This document shows positions 35,641 through 44,435 of a DNA stretch of 64,000 nt, one piece after another. Every line of letters starts with the position of its first letter. The stretch's first letter is position 1. The stretch spans positions 1-64,000 of the forward strand of contig JAUYNO010000065.1 of assembly GCA_030696045.1 (NCBI GenBank). The letters run 5' to 3'. The notes beneath the pieces were generated by a model. That model saw only the letters and a program-made list of their open reading frames with translations, did no database searches and was not told the origin of the DNA. The position numbers and the translations under genes are program-made. This DNA comes from Stagnimonas sp. Lineage in GTDB: Bacteria > Pseudomonadota > Gammaproteobacteria > Nevskiales > Nevskiaceae.

Positions 35641-36093
35641 TCAGGCGCGCTCGGCGTCCACCCGGACGGTGAACTCGACCTCGACCTCGGAGTGCAGGCG
35701 CGCGAGCACCTTCACTTCGCCGGTGGTGCGGATCGGGCCGGCGATCAGGTTGATCTCGCTCTTCTCGAGATCCAGCTTCTGGCCCTGGGCGGCACGGGCG
35801 ATTTCCGCCGGGCCGACCGAGCCGTAGAGCTTGCCTTCTTCCGAAGCCAGCACGCGGACGCTGACCACCGCGCCCTCGATCTTGGCGGCACGGGTCTTGG
35901 CGGCGCCGACCGAATCGTTGGCCTTCTTCACCAGCTCGGCCTTGCGATCTTCGAACACCTTCTTGTTGCTGTCGGTGGCCTGCAGCGCCTTGCCCTGCGG
36001 CAGCAGGAAGTTGCGGCCGTAGCCCGGCTTGACCTTGACGACGTCGCCCAGGTCACCCAGGTGCTTGATTTTTTCCAGCAGAATCAATTCCAT
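35641..36093 (-). CDS. rplI: Ribosomal protein L9
   Basis: This 150-residue large-subunit protein has the N-terminal domain MELILLEKIKHLGDLGDVV with the conserved GYGRNFLLPQGKA. A long connecting helix follows (about 40-80), then the C-terminal rRNA-binding domain (SEEGKLYGSVGPAEIARA). Length is typical. It is the last gene of the rpsF-rpsR-rplI operon, 15 bp after rpsR, and is followed by a terminator. Confidence 0.98.
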   Translation of the reverse strand: MELILLEKIKHLGDLGDVVKVKPGYGRNFLLPQGKALQATDSNKKVFEDRKAELVKKANDSVGAAKTRAAKIEGAVVSVRVLASEEGKLYGSVGPAEIARAAQGQKLDLEKSEINLIAGPIRTTGEVKVLARLHSEVEVEFTVRVDAERA

Positions 36094-36108
36094 GTGGGTC
36101 GCTCCGGC

Positions 36109-36339
36109 TTATTCGTGCTTGTCGGTGTAGGGCAGCAGCGCGAGGAAGCGCGCGCGCTTGATCGAGTTGGTGATCTGGCGCTGGTAGAAGGCCACGGTGC
36201 CGGTGACGCGCGCCGGCTGGATCTTGCCGTTCTCGCTGACGTACTGCTTGAGCAGGTTCAGATCCTTGTAGTCGATCTCCAGACCCTTGTCGGAGGAGAA
36301 CTTGCAGGACTTGCGCTTGGTGCGGACGAAACGGGACAT
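36109..36339 (-). CDS. rpsR: Ribosomal protein S18
   Basis: This 76-residue small-subunit protein contains [21 protein letters not shown] and the conserved [19 protein letters not shown] and [12 protein letters not shown] segments. Its ATG shares one base with the rpsF stop (TAATG), so translation is coupled. S18 binds beside S6 in the 30S platform. Confidence 0.98.
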   Translation of the reverse strand: MSRFVRTKRKSCKFSSDKGLEIDYKDLNLLKQYVSENGKIQPARVTGTVAFYQRQITNSIKRARFLALLPYTDKHE

Positions 36340-36755
36340 TAGACGGCCTCCTCGGTGGCGGCTTCAGCCGGAGCGGCATCGGCCGACTCGGCGGCGCGCT
36401 CGCGGGACTTGTATTCCGGCTTCGGCTTGTCTTCTTCCGGATTCTTGAACAGCTGGGACTGGCCGGTGACGGCCTTGTCCTTGCGGATCACCATCTTGCG
36501 GATCACGGCGTCGTTGAACTTGAACGCGTTCTCCAGCTCGGCCAGGGCCTTGTCGGAGCACTCGACGTTCATCAGAACGTAGTGCGCCTTGTGCAGCTTG
36601 GCGATCGGGTAGGCCAGCTGACGGCGGCCCCAATCTTCCAGGCGGTGGATCTTGCCACCGTCGGCCTCGATGAAGGCCTTGTAACGCTCGATCATCGCGG
36701 GCACCTGTTCGGACTGATCCGGGTGCACCATGACCACGATTTCGTAGTGACGCAT
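36339..36755 (-). CDS. rpsF: Ribosomal protein S6
   Basis: This small-subunit protein starts [18 protein letters not shown], with a good ribosome-binding site (AAGGAG) upstream that fixes the ATG at 36755. The core fold (1-100) includes [14 protein letters not shown] and [11 protein letters not shown] Glu/Ala-rich acidic tail (about 112-138) extends past the core, as in many proteobacteria. It is the first gene of the rpsF-rpsR-rplI operon. Confidence 0.98.
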   Translation of the reverse strand: MRHYEIVVMVHPDQSEQVPAMIERYKAFIEADGGKIHRLEDWGRRQLAYPIAKLHKAHYVLMNVECSDKALAELENAFKFNDAVIRKMVIRKDKAVTGQSQLFKNPEEDKPKPEYKSRERAAESADAAPAEAATEEAV

Positions 36756-36837
36756 GCCTGCTCCTTGTGGGAATGCCCCCCGGCAACGCGGACGGTGGGG
36801 CAAGGAAAACCTGCCGGGGACCCGGCGAGGGGCGCGA

Positions 36838-36866
36838 AGAATAAGGAAAACCCCGGGCCACCGCAA
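36838..36866 (-). promoter_or_regulatory. Possible sigma-70 promoter of rpsF
   Basis: The minus strand reads TTGCGG, 17 bases, TATTCT. Spacing is ideal and the match to consensus is moderate. The start site would be about 75 bp upstream of the rpsF ATG. Confidence 0.4.
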
Positions 36867-37018
36867 GCCAGCCGGTGCCCGGCCGGCTCGTCGGCCGGCC
36901 CCGGGGCGGTTACCATCGTCCCAGCCTGTTCATCCAAATGGACCTGGACCAGGCCACGGTGCCGCGCCCACGATGGCGCCGTGACAGCCAATAAAAGTGT
37001 TGTGCGAGGAGAGTATCG

Positions 37019-37960
37019 ATGCGGTTCGCGAGTGCCCTGCAAAGGACTGCCGGCTCGCTGCTGGCGCTGATCGCGCTGGTGGCCGCGATACCGGCCCAGG
37101 CGGTGTCGTTCCTGCCCTGGGAGCATACCCGGGCCTATTACGAGGCCTTCGAGTTCGGCGGCATCACCCGCTCGGTTGGCTTCCTGGCGCCGGCCAATCC
37201 GCAGGGCAAGGTACCGGCGGTGCTGGTGTTGCACTACAACCTGGGACCGGCGGCGACCATGGCCAACCTGACCGAGGTCGGCGAGTTCGCCCGCGACCAC
37301 GGCGCCTTCGTGATCCTGCCGGAAGCCAACGACCTGACCTGGTCGCATGCGCCCAACGAGACCAACCCGACCGACGACGTCGGCTATCTCAACGCCCTGA
37401 TCGACAGCCTGGTGGCGCGCTACCCGATCGACCCCAAGCGGATCTACATGACCGGCTACTCCCAGGGCGGCAACATGACCGTGCGCTTCGTCTGCGAGCA
37501 CCCGGAAAAGATCGCCGCCGGCGCGGTGATCGCCGCCACCATGCGCAAGTCGCTGGAGCGGGTCTGCGCGCCCTCGGTGCCGACGCCGATGATGTTCTTC
37601 AACGGCACCGCCGACGACCAGGTGCCCTACGAGGTCGGCCTGATTTCACTGCAGCGCGACCTCACCGGCGTCGGCGCCCTGACCCCGCCGGATGCGGCCA
37701 AGTGGTGGGCCGACGCCAACCAATGCCCGGGCACCACGGTGCGCACCAATATCCCGACCACCGTCGAGGACGGCACCAGCGTCTATGTTGATCGCTACAC
37801 CGACTGCCCGCCCAACCGCGGCGCCGAGCTCTACACCGTGGTCGAGGGCGGCCACAATTGGCCGGGCTCACTGGACTTCGTGCCCCGCACCGGCCTGACC
37901 ACCCAGAACATCCGCGCCAACCGCGAGATGTGGCGCTTCTTCATGGAGCACAGCCGATGA
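37019..37960 (+). CDS. Secreted alpha/beta-hydrolase, PHB depolymerase/feruloyl esterase-like
   Basis: This 313-residue exported esterase has a signal peptide (cleavage likely after AAIPAQA, residue 28). The catalytic triad is readable: Ser148 in GYSQGG, Asp199/200 in NGTADDQVPY and His279 in EGGHNWPG. This pattern matches the LpqC / poly(3-hydroxybutyrate) depolymerase-like family, which also includes feruloyl and acetylxylan esterases. The real substrate is unknown. Several Cys (in CEHP, RVCAP, NQCPG, TDCPP) may form disulphides. A GAGGAGAG ribosome-binding site precedes the ATG. It overlaps the lipoprotein gene downstream (ATGA). Confidence 0.88.
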   Translation: MRFASALQRTAGSLLALIALVAAIPAQAVSFLPWEHTRAYYEAFEFGGITRSVGFLAPANPQGKVPAVLVLHYNLGPAATMANLTEVGEFARDHGAFVILPEANDLTWSHAPNETNPTDDVGYLNALIDSLVARYPIDPKRIYMTGYSQGGNMTVRFVCEHPEKIAAGAVIAATMRKSLERVCAPSVPTPMMFFNGTADDQVPYEVGLISLQRDLTGVGALTPPDAAKWWADANQCPGTTVRTNIPTTVEDGTSVYVDRYTDCPPNRGAELYTVVEGGHNWPGSLDFVPRTGLTTQNIRANREMWRFFMEHSR

Positions 37961-39195
37961 GCCGCCAGCACATCGCCGCCGTCAGTCTTGCCCTGCTGCT
38001 GGCTGCCTGCGGTGGTGGCAACGGCGGCAGCCAGAGCGTCGCCCCCGGCAGCAAGTCCGATCAGCGCCTGAACAACTACACCGCCTCCGACCAGCAGCGC
38101 CCGGTCGTGGCCGGCAACGGCCGTGATCGCGCGGTGGTGGTGTGGGAGAGCCTGGGACAGGACGGCAGTCACCTTGGCATCTACGGTCGTCGCGTGCAGG
38201 CGGGCCAGCCGGTCGGCGCCGAATTCCGCGCCAACAGCTACACCACCGGGCGGCAGAGTTTTCCGGCGGTCGGCATGGACGCGGCCGGCAACTATCTGGT
38301 GGCCTGGCGCAGCTCGCTGCAGACCAGCCCCGGCGGCAACATCTTCGGCCAGCGCTACGCCGCCGACGGCACACCGCAGGCCGGTGAATTCCAGATCGGG
38401 CCGGACGGCTCCGACCTCGACTCGCAGTCCGAGCCCCAGGTCGCCCTCAACGAGCGGGGCGACGCCGTGGTCGCCTGGAGCAACCGCGAACTCAACGAAC
38501 TGGCCACCCAGCTCGGCCGCAACGATCTCGAGACCCGCTTCATCCAGTTCCGCACCTACCGCCCGGACGGCAGCTCACGCAGCGGCGTGATCACGGCCAC
38601 CGACAACGCCGACGATGGCTCGCCGCGGGCGCCACGGGTGGGCCTCGACGCCGAGGGCCGGCTGGTGCTGGTCTGGGTCAATGGCACCCAGATCCGCGCC
38701 CGCCACTTCGACGCCGACGGCGTCGCCTTGAGCGATGCCTATAACGTCAACACTGTCAGCGCCGATATCGCCGCCGACCTGGCCTCGGTGGCGGTGCACC
38801 CGGACGGCGCCTTCGCCATCGCCTGGGAGGCCTTCACCTACGGCAACCTGCCGCTCGGCATCTCGCTGCAGCGCTACTCCGGGCCGCAGGCGCCGCTGGC
38901 GCCGGCGGCGGTGGTCACCTCCCCGGCGCAGGGCCTGCTGGAGCGCTGTTCGCTGAGCGCCGGCACCGACGGCGGCTATCTGCTGGCCGCACAGGCCCAG
39001 GACCAGACCAGCCTGGCGGTGATTGCGGCCGACGGCGGCCTGCGCTCGCTGGGCCGCTTCAGCAATCCGGCCTTTGCCTCCCTGTTTCCCAGTGTCGCGC
39101 GCTCGGGCAGCGCCCGGGCGACGGTGGCCTGGCAGAGCCTGGGCCAGGATGGTGATGGCCGGGGTGTCTATACCGGCGAGTTGTCGTTGCCATAG
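37957..39195 (+). CDS. Lipoprotein with WQS-x-GQDG beta-propeller-like repeats
   Basis: This 412-residue protein starts with a lipoprotein signal (LALLLAACGGG; lipidation at the Cys). Its body has recurring units of about 50 residues containing VVVWESLGQDGS, NYLVAWRSS, DAVVAWSN, RLVLVWVNG, FAIAWEAF and a last TVAWQSLGQDGDGRGVY. Such repeats occur in predicted beta-propellers of surface or secreted bacterial proteins. No enzyme motif is seen. The start overlaps the stop of the upstream esterase, so the two are probably made together and may act at the outer membrane. The ATG at 37957 is fixed by the overlap and the signal sequence. Confidence 0.8.
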   Translation: MSRQHIAAVSLALLLAACGGGNGGSQSVAPGSKSDQRLNNYTASDQQRPVVAGNGRDRAVVVWESLGQDGSHLGIYGRRVQAGQPVGAEFRANSYTTGRQSFPAVGMDAAGNYLVAWRSSLQTSPGGNIFGQRYAADGTPQAGEFQIGPDGSDLDSQSEPQVALNERGDAVVAWSNRELNELATQLGRNDLETRFIQFRTYRPDGSSRSGVITATDNADDGSPRAPRVGLDAEGRLVLVWVNGTQIRARHFDADGVALSDAYNVNTVSADIAADLASVAVHPDGAFAIAWEAFTYGNLPLGISLQRYSGPQAPLAPAAVVTSPAQGLLERCSLSAGTDGGYLLAAQAQDQTSLAVIAADGGLRSLGRFSNPAFASLFPSVARSGSARATVAWQSLGQDGDGRGVYTGELSLP

Positions 39196-39275
39196 AGCTT
39201 CATCCCTTGCCGCGTGCGCGCAGGGGGCAAGGAAGAACGCGGGGACGTGTCATTCAAGGACGAACAGGAGGAGAG

Positions 39276-40076
39276 ATGAAAACACTAATCAAGGCCGCCA
39301 CCGGTGGCTTGCTGGCGGTTGCCGCTTCATTCCCGGCACAAACCCGGGAGACCGACCCGCAGGTCGGCAGCTACCTGATCTGGAACTTCGGCGCCAGCCA
39401 GGACCGCGGCGCCAACAGCTTCCATTACGGCCTGCGCCTGGACCAGGATTCCCAGGCCGCCGCCTACAACCGGGGTCCGCCGACCCTGCTGCTGCGCTTT
39501 GGCAGCTCCGGCCTGCAGGCCTATCTCAACGGCAGCAGCCTCAATGGCATGGCGATGCGACTGCGCCAAGCGGAGGCCGTCGGCGGCCTGGGCACCACGC
39601 TGACGGCGGTCGGCGTCGTGGCCGGCGTCGGCGCGGCGGCGGTGATCACCGCCGAGGTGGCCAGCGACAGCAGTGATGACAGCCCGGACGGCAGTGGCTC
39701 CGGTAGCGGCTCAGGCTCCGGTTCGAGTTCCGGCAGCGGTTCGTCCGGTAGCGGTTCCTCGGGCAGCGGCTCTTCCAGTGGCAGCTCTGGCAGCGGCTCC
39801 TCGTCGGGGTCGTCGAGCGGCGGCTCCACCAGCGGCAGCTCTTCGGGCAGCGGTTCGTCCGGCTCTTCCAGCGGCGGTTCGACCTCCGGCAGCGGCTCGT
39901 CCTCGGGTGGCAGCACCAGCGGCGGCTCCACCGGCGGCTTGCTGGGCGGCAGCGGCTTGCGCGGCGGCCGTGAAACCTTCGAGCCGGCCGTCGGCCCCGA
40001 CATCCGGGGCGTCGATCCGCGCTACCAGCAGTGGCTCGATGGCGGCAGCGGCCAGATGGGCGATCTCGGGCTGTAG
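39276..40076 (+). CDS. Exported Ser/Gly-rich protein of unknown function
   Basis: This 266-residue protein has a strong ribosome-binding site (AGGAGGAG) that sets the ATG at 39276. Residues 1-22 look like a signal peptide (LIKAATGGLLAVAASFPAQT). A globular-looking segment (24-105) and a hydrophobic Gly/Ala/Val stretch (about 108-130) follow. Then comes a run of about 83 residues made almost only of Ser and Gly, and a short tail (FEPAVGPDIRGVDPRYQQWL). I recognise no family. The Ser/Gly stretch probably acts as a flexible spacer or surface stalk. It is 80 bp after the lipoprotein gene, on the same strand. Confidence 0.7.
   Translation: MKTLIKAATGGLLAVAASFPAQTRETDPQVGSYLIWNFGASQDRGANSFHYGLRLDQDSQAAAYNRGPPTLLLRFGSSGLQAYLNGSSLNGMAMRLRQAEAVGGLGTTLTAVGVVAGVGAAAVITAEVASDSSDDSPDGSGSGSGSGSGSSSGSGSSGSGSSGSGSSSGSSGSGSSSGSSSGGSTSGSSSGSGSSGSSSGGSTSGSGSSSGGSTSGGSTGGLLGGSGLRGGRETFEPAVGPDIRGVDPRYQQWLDGGSGQMGDLGL
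39690..39938. repeat. Low-complexity GGC/AGC-type coding repeat
   Basis: Imperfect repeats of GGCAGCGGCTCC and its variants encode the Ser/Gly tract. The copies differ in codons and length, so it is not a perfect microsatellite, but slippage or recombination could change its length. Confidence 0.8.
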
Positions 40077-40096
40077 TCGGCGCAGCGTTACAAAAA

Positions 40097-40118
40097 AAGG
40101 GAGCCCTAGGGCTCCCTT
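40097..40118. terminator. Bidirectional terminator between the Ser/Gly protein and fleQ
   Basis: This is a perfect 22-bp palindrome (AAGGGAGCCC...GGGCTCCCTT). For the minus-strand fleQ transcript it is followed by seven T. For the plus strand the following sequence is only moderately T-rich. The two genes converge here. Confidence 0.85.
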
Positions 40119-40139
40119 CTTAATTTGCCGCGCGGTGAT

Positions 40140-41642
40140 TCAAAGCTCGTTGGCGCTGGCCTCGGCATCCTCGCGCTGCAGACCGTACTTGCGCAGCTTC
40201 TCGACCAGGGTGGTGCGCCGGGTATTGAGCAGCTTGGCGGCGTGCGCCACCACCCCGCCCGACTGCGCCAGCGCCTGCTTGATCAGGCTCGATTCGATGT
40301 GCTCGATGTGATCCTTCAGATCGACGCCAGCCGGCGGCAGCATCGGCTCGCTGCGGTTGACCGGCATCAGGCTGCTGAGCCGCATTTCGCGCAGCAACAG
40401 CGGCTCGGCGAGGTTGTCCGCCGCGACTTCTCCAGTGGTCTCGACCGGATCCGGGGCTTCGATCACCGGCGCAGCCGGCAACTCGGGCTGGCTGGCGCGG
40501 TAGCGCGCCGGCAGATCCTGCGGCCGGACGATGGCGCCCGGGTGCAGCACCGCCAGCCGTTCGACCAGGTTCGACAGTTCGCGGACATTGCCGGGCCAGT
40601 GGTAGCTGCGCAGCACGTGCACGGCTTCCGGCGACAGCCGCACGCTGCCACGGCCGGCCCGCTCCAGCTGGCCGACCAGGTCGTCCAGCAGCATCGGCAG
40701 GTCCTCCAGGCGCTCGCGCAGCGGCGGCGTCTCGATCGGAAAGACGTTGAGGCGGTAGTACAGATCCTCGCGGAAGCTGCCCTTGACGATGCCCTCTTCC
40801 AGGTTGCGGTGGGTGGCGGCGATCACCCGCACATCGCAGCGCTGACTGCGGGTACCGCCCACCCGCTCGAAGCTGCGCTCCTGCAGGGCGCGCAGGATCT
40901 TCACCTGCATCGACAGACTCATGTCGCCGATTTCGTCGAGGAACAGGGTGCCGCCGTCCGCCAGCTCGAAGCGGCCCTTGCGCGCGGTGATGGCACCGGT
41001 GAAGGCCCCCTTCTCGTGACCGAACAGCTCGCTCTCCAGCAGCTCGGCGGGAATCGCGCCGCAGTTGATGGCGACAAAGGGCTTGCTCTTGCGCGCCGAC
41101 TGGGCGTGGATGGCGCGCGCCACCACCTCCTTGCCGGTGCCGGACTCGCCGGTGATCAGTACCGTGGTGTCGAAGGCGGCGACCTGCTCGATCATTCGCC
41201 GCACCCGGCGGATGGGCGGCGAGTGGCCGGTCGGCCCACGGGTGGCGACGGTCTCTTCCTCCTCGCGCTCCATGCGGGTGAGGCCGGCGCGCTTCAGCAA
41301 TTCATGCAGCTGGGCGTATTTGACCGGGTAGTCGATGGCGACGCAGGCCGACTCGTGCAGGTCCAGCCCCGCCGCGCCCTGGGCGTGCAGTTCCGGCAGC
41401 AGCAGCAAGGGCGGGTGCAGATGATCGCGCTTGAGCCAGTCGACGAAGCCGCGCAGCGCGCCCGGATCGAGCAGCTTGCCGATGATGACCGCGACCCAGT
41501 CGGCCGGCTTGGCGCCGGAGCTGGCGACGCCACCGCAGCGCTCCATCATCACCGGCGCATAGTCGATGAACTGCAACAGCGTCCGCAGGGTTTCGGCGCG
41601 CTCGGTATCGGCGTCGAGGACCAGCACCCGGGCTTCAGCCAT
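40140..41642 (-). CDS. fleQ: FleQ-type sigma-54-dependent flagellar master regulator
   Basis: FleQ activates RpoN promoters of early flagellar genes and in Pseudomonas responds to c-di-GMP and FleN. The 500-residue protein has an atypical receiver (1-120) without a phospho-acceptor Asp at the usual place. Its AAA+ domain (about 140-375) has Walker A GESGTGKE (165-172), the sigma-54 contact loop GAFTGA (212-217) and LFLDEIGD. A Fis-type helix-turn-helix lies at the C-terminus ([20 protein letters not shown]). The start is set at 41642; the upstream extension lies in the neighbour's sequence. It overlaps the preceding response regulator by 8 bp. Confidence 0.92.
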   Translation of the reverse strand: MAEARVLVLDADTERAETLRTLLQFIDYAPVMMERCGGVASSGAKPADWVAVIIGKLLDPGALRGFVDWLKRDHLHPPLLLLPELHAQGAAGLDLHESACVAIDYPVKYAQLHELLKRAGLTRMEREEEETVATRGPTGHSPPIRRVRRMIEQVAAFDTTVLITGESGTGKEVVARAIHAQSARKSKPFVAINCGAIPAELLESELFGHEKGAFTGAITARKGRFELADGGTLFLDEIGDMSLSMQVKILRALQERSFERVGGTRSQRCDVRVIAATHRNLEEGIVKGSFREDLYYRLNVFPIETPPLRERLEDLPMLLDDLVGQLERAGRGSVRLSPEAVHVLRSYHWPGNVRELSNLVERLAVLHPGAIVRPQDLPARYRASQPELPAAPVIEAPDPVETTGEVAADNLAEPLLLREMRLSSLMPVNRSEPMLPPAGVDLKDHIEHIESSLIKQALAQSGGVVAHAAKLLNTRRTTLVEKLRKYGLQREDAEASANEL

Positions 41643-42030
41643 TGAGCGGCTCCCGGGCATCGGTCCTGCCCAGGGCGTCCAGCACCGCATCCAGGGTCTT
41701 GTCGAAATCCTGCTTGGACAGGAAGCCGTCGGCCCCTGCGCGGGCGGAATGCTCGCGATGCTCGGCATCGTCGTGATGCGAGGTGATCAGGATCAGCGGC
41801 GGTTCGTCCTGGGCCTTGATCAGCCGGGTGGCCTGCAGGCCACCCATGCCGGGCATCGACAGGTCCATCAGGATCAGGTCCGGCTTCAGGGTCTCGGCCA
41901 GGCGCACGGCGTCGTAGCCGTTGAACCCGCGCCCCACCACCAGAATTCTCGGATTGCCTTGCAGCAGATGTCCCGCCAGCACCAGGAAGGCTTCGTTATC
42001 GTCGACCAGCAAGGTCTTTAGCGTCGTCAT
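41635..42030 (-). CDS. Single-domain response regulator
   Basis: This 131-residue receiver domain has acidic D10/D11, phospho-acceptor D56 in [13 protein letters not shown], Thr in LILITSHH and Lys in FLSKQDF. It has no output domain. A GGAGGG ribosome-binding site precedes the ATG at 42030. It sits between rpoN and fleQ, with an 8-bp overlap into fleQ, so a role in flagellar control is likely, but no partner kinase is in the window. NarL-type receivers are the closest resemblance. Confidence 0.85.
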   Translation of the reverse strand: MTTLKTLLVDDNEAFLVLAGHLLQGNPRILVVGRGFNGYDAVRLAETLKPDLILMDLSMPGMGGLQATRLIKAQDEPPLILITSHHDDAEHREHSARAGADGFLSKQDFDKTLDAVLDALGRTDAREPLNG

Positions 42031-42087
42031 CGGTCCCTCCAGGACCAGTATGTCGCTCGGAAATCCTCCCGGGGCTAGCAATATCCA

Positions 42088-43560
42088 CTATCTGGCTATC
42101 GTTGACCGGCCGTCCCGAACGGCGGGCTGCTTGCGGTCCGGCGCGGCGGCAATCTTCATCGCTTCGCGATACTTGGCCACCGTACGCCGGGCAACCTGCA
42201 CGCCCTGCCGCGCCAAGATTGCACTAATCGCGCCGTCGCAGAGCGGCATGGCCGGATTTTCGGTATCAACCAACTGACGAATCATCGCGCGGACCGCGAC
42301 GCCGGAAGACTCGGCCTGCCCGCCCGCGAGCGAAACGCTGAAGAAGTGCTTGAGCTCGAACAGACCCCAGGGAGTCAGCACGAACTTGGCGGTGGTGACC
42401 CGCGACACCGTCGATTCGTGCATCTCGATGGCCTGCGCCACCTCGCGCAGGGTCAGGGGTTTCATGGCGATTTCGCCGCGCCGCAGGAACTCGCTCTGGC
42501 GCTCGAAAATCACCCGCGCGGTTTTCAGCAGGGTTTCGTGGCGCATTTCCAGCCCGCGCACCAGCCAGCGGGCTTCATTGAGCTTGTCCTTCAGGCCACG
42601 GCCACCGCCGTTGGCCAGCACCTGCTCGTAGAGCCGGTTCAGGCGCACGCGCGGCAGGGTCGCCGGATTCAGCTCCACCTTCCAGGCGCCCGGACTGCCG
42701 CTGATGAGCAGATCCGGAGTGACGTACCGGCTGCCTTCCTGCTCGGGTTCCAGACCGGGCTTGGGGTCGAGACCGCGGATCAACTCACGCGCCGCAGCGA
42801 ACTGCTCGGGGCTCGCACCCAGGCGCAGGCGCAGCGCCTCGCGGTCGCGGCTGGCAAGTTCGGGCAGGTGATCCATCACCAGCCGCTCGGCGAGATTGCG
42901 ACCGGGCGTTCCGACCCGGACCTCGGCCAACTGCAGCAGCAGGCACTCGCGCAGATCGCGCGCCGCGAAACCGGTGGGAGCCAGCCGACGGATATGGGCC
43001 AGCGCCTTGCGCAGCACCGACAGCGCTAGACCGGTCGTCGCCGCGAGGGTCTCGCCGCTGGCGCGCAGATAGCCGGCGTCATCCACCTGTTCGAGGATCG
43101 CCACCACCGCCCGGGCCTGCTCGGGATCGTGGATCTCGGCCGCCAGCTCCGCCTCTAGGCGGGCGCGCAGGCCGGCGCTGGGCGCCACTGCCTGACGCAG
43201 CGGGTGGTCCTCGTCGTCACCCTCACCACCGGCCGCGCTCCAGGCTTCGGATACCGCGAAGCTGTCGTCGATGTCGACCTCGTAGCGGCTGTCATCGGCC
43301 GGCGCCGCCACCGCTTCCAGCGGCGTCTCGGCGATCTGGGCCACGTGCTCGCCGACCAGGGCAGCCTCGCCGGCCAGCAGCGCCACCTGCTCCGCGGCCT
43401 GCGGCTCCGGCTCGTTGTCCAGCAGTGGATTGGATTCCAGGGCGGTGGCCACCTCCTGCTCAAGCTCCTGGGCGGACAGCTGCAGCAGTCGGATCGACTG
43501 CACCAGCTGCGGCGACAGGCTCATCTGCTGGCTGACGTGCAGCTTGAGATTCGGTTTCAT
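42088..43560 (-). CDS. rpoN: RpoN, sigma-54 factor
   Basis: This 490-residue sigma factor has the Gln-rich region I (QLVQSIRLLQLSAQELEQEV), an acidic region II (about 50-130) and the core-binding and DNA-binding regions. The RpoN box ARRTVAKYRE lies near the C-terminus. It recognises GG-N10-GC promoters such as those before fliL and flgA. It lies in a flagellar locus, as RpoN2 does in Xanthomonas, so a second rpoN elsewhere is possible. Two adjacent palindromes stand 80-120 bp upstream. Confidence 0.96.
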   Translation of the reverse strand: MKPNLKLHVSQQMSLSPQLVQSIRLLQLSAQELEQEVATALESNPLLDNEPEPQAAEQVALLAGEAALVGEHVAQIAETPLEAVAAPADDSRYEVDIDDSFAVSEAWSAAGGEGDDEDHPLRQAVAPSAGLRARLEAELAAEIHDPEQARAVVAILEQVDDAGYLRASGETLAATTGLALSVLRKALAHIRRLAPTGFAARDLRECLLLQLAEVRVGTPGRNLAERLVMDHLPELASRDREALRLRLGASPEQFAAARELIRGLDPKPGLEPEQEGSRYVTPDLLISGSPGAWKVELNPATLPRVRLNRLYEQVLANGGGRGLKDKLNEARWLVRGLEMRHETLLKTARVIFERQSEFLRRGEIAMKPLTLREVAQAIEMHESTVSRVTTAKFVLTPWGLFELKHFFSVSLAGGQAESSGVAVRAMIRQLVDTENPAMPLCDGAISAILARQGVQVARRTVAKYREAMKIAAAPDRKQPAVRDGRSTIAR

Positions 43561-43639
43561 GCTCAGGACTCCTCCCAGAGGGGCGGCGCTAGTGCGTCGC
43601 TATGGAGCCATCATTGGCCGCCGGGCTTGGCCCAGACAT

Positions 43640-43677
43640 AGGAACGTTCCTGACTGCATGTCAGGGATTTCCTGACA
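43640..43677. promoter_or_regulatory. Two adjacent palindromes upstream of rpoN
   Basis: AGGAACGTTCCT (43640-43651) is a perfect 12-bp palindrome. TGTCAGGGATTTCCTGACA (43659-43677) is a near-perfect 19-bp dyad. Both lie in the 186-bp gap between the LuxR-type regulator gene and rpoN, 80-120 bp before the rpoN start. They look like operator sites; the protein is unknown. Confidence 0.4.
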
Positions 43678-43746
43678 GCCGTCAAACTTTCGCCTGACGC
43701 AGCGCAGCAAGAAAAAAACCCCTTTACTGACGGACGCTTAGTCGCA

Positions 43747-44403
43747 TCAATTGACATCGCCCTGCTCGAAACCCAGGCGGATCGCATAGCGCAGCAGGGC
43801 ATTGACACCGTACAACCCCAGCGATTGCGCCATCCGCGCCCTGTGGGTTTCGACCGTCTTCACCGAAACCCCCATCAGCGCCGCGATTTCCTTGGTGGTC
43901 TTGCCACGCGCCATCAGCCGCAGCACCTGCCGCTGGCGGGCGGTGAGCACGCCGGATTCCTCGCCACGACGGGGGCCCCGCTCGAAAGCGGCGCCGGAAA
44001 CCTTGGGGCTGAGGTAGTGCTGGCCCTTGGCGTGCGCGCGCAGCGCCAGCCCCAGTTCATCCGGCTCGGCGTCCTTGGCCAGATAGCCGCAGGCGCCCTG
44101 CTGCATGGCCTGCCGCACCTGCGTCGGCTCGCTGCGGGCGCTGAGGAAGAGCACCGCCACTTCCGGATAGTGACGGCGGATCTGCTGCAGGGCCTCCAGG
44201 CCGCTCAGCTTCTGCAGGGCGATATCGGTGATCACCAGGTCCGGCCGCAGCCGCGACACCAGTTCCAGCAACTCCTGACCGTCACCGGTTTCGGCGAGCA
44301 CTTCGAGCTTGGGGCTGGCCAGGTCTTCCAGCAGCCGGCGCAGGCCGGCGCGGACCAGGGCCAGTTCGTCGGCGAGGATCAGGCGGATCGGGCTGCTGCG
44401 CAT
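43747..44403 (-). CDS. NarL/FixJ-family response regulator
   Basis: This 218-residue transcription factor has a receiver domain (1-120) with acidic D12/E13, phospho-acceptor D60 in LVITDIALQKLSG and Lys in YLAKDAE. The LuxR-type helix-turn-helix (about 150-210) contains LTARQRQVLRLMARGKTTKEI and VSVKTVETHRARM. No sensor kinase is adjacent. Its place between fliS/PilZ and rpoN suggests control of motility genes. Position and type resemble regulators in Xanthomonas flagellar clusters. Confidence 0.92.
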   Translation of the reverse strand: MRSSPIRLILADELALVRAGLRRLLEDLASPKLEVLAETGDGQELLELVSRLRPDLVITDIALQKLSGLEALQQIRRHYPEVAVLFLSARSEPTQVRQAMQQGACGYLAKDAEPDELGLALRAHAKGQHYLSPKVSGAAFERGPRRGEESGVLTARQRQVLRLMARGKTTKEIAALMGVSVKTVETHRARMAQSLGLYGVNALLRYAIRLGFEQGDVN

Positions 44404-44435
44404 GCCCTCAGTGTAACGGCGCCGTCCGCCCGCTC

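Noticed and set aside
36692..37501. 269-codon minus-strand frame across the rpsF promoter and esterase
   Set aside because: It is opposite to a gene with signal peptide and catalytic triad, and it runs through the ribosomal operon leader.
39690..39938. CRISPR-like tandem repeats
   Set aside because: The repeats are short codon-level units inside one reading frame giving Ser/Gly; no spacers exist.
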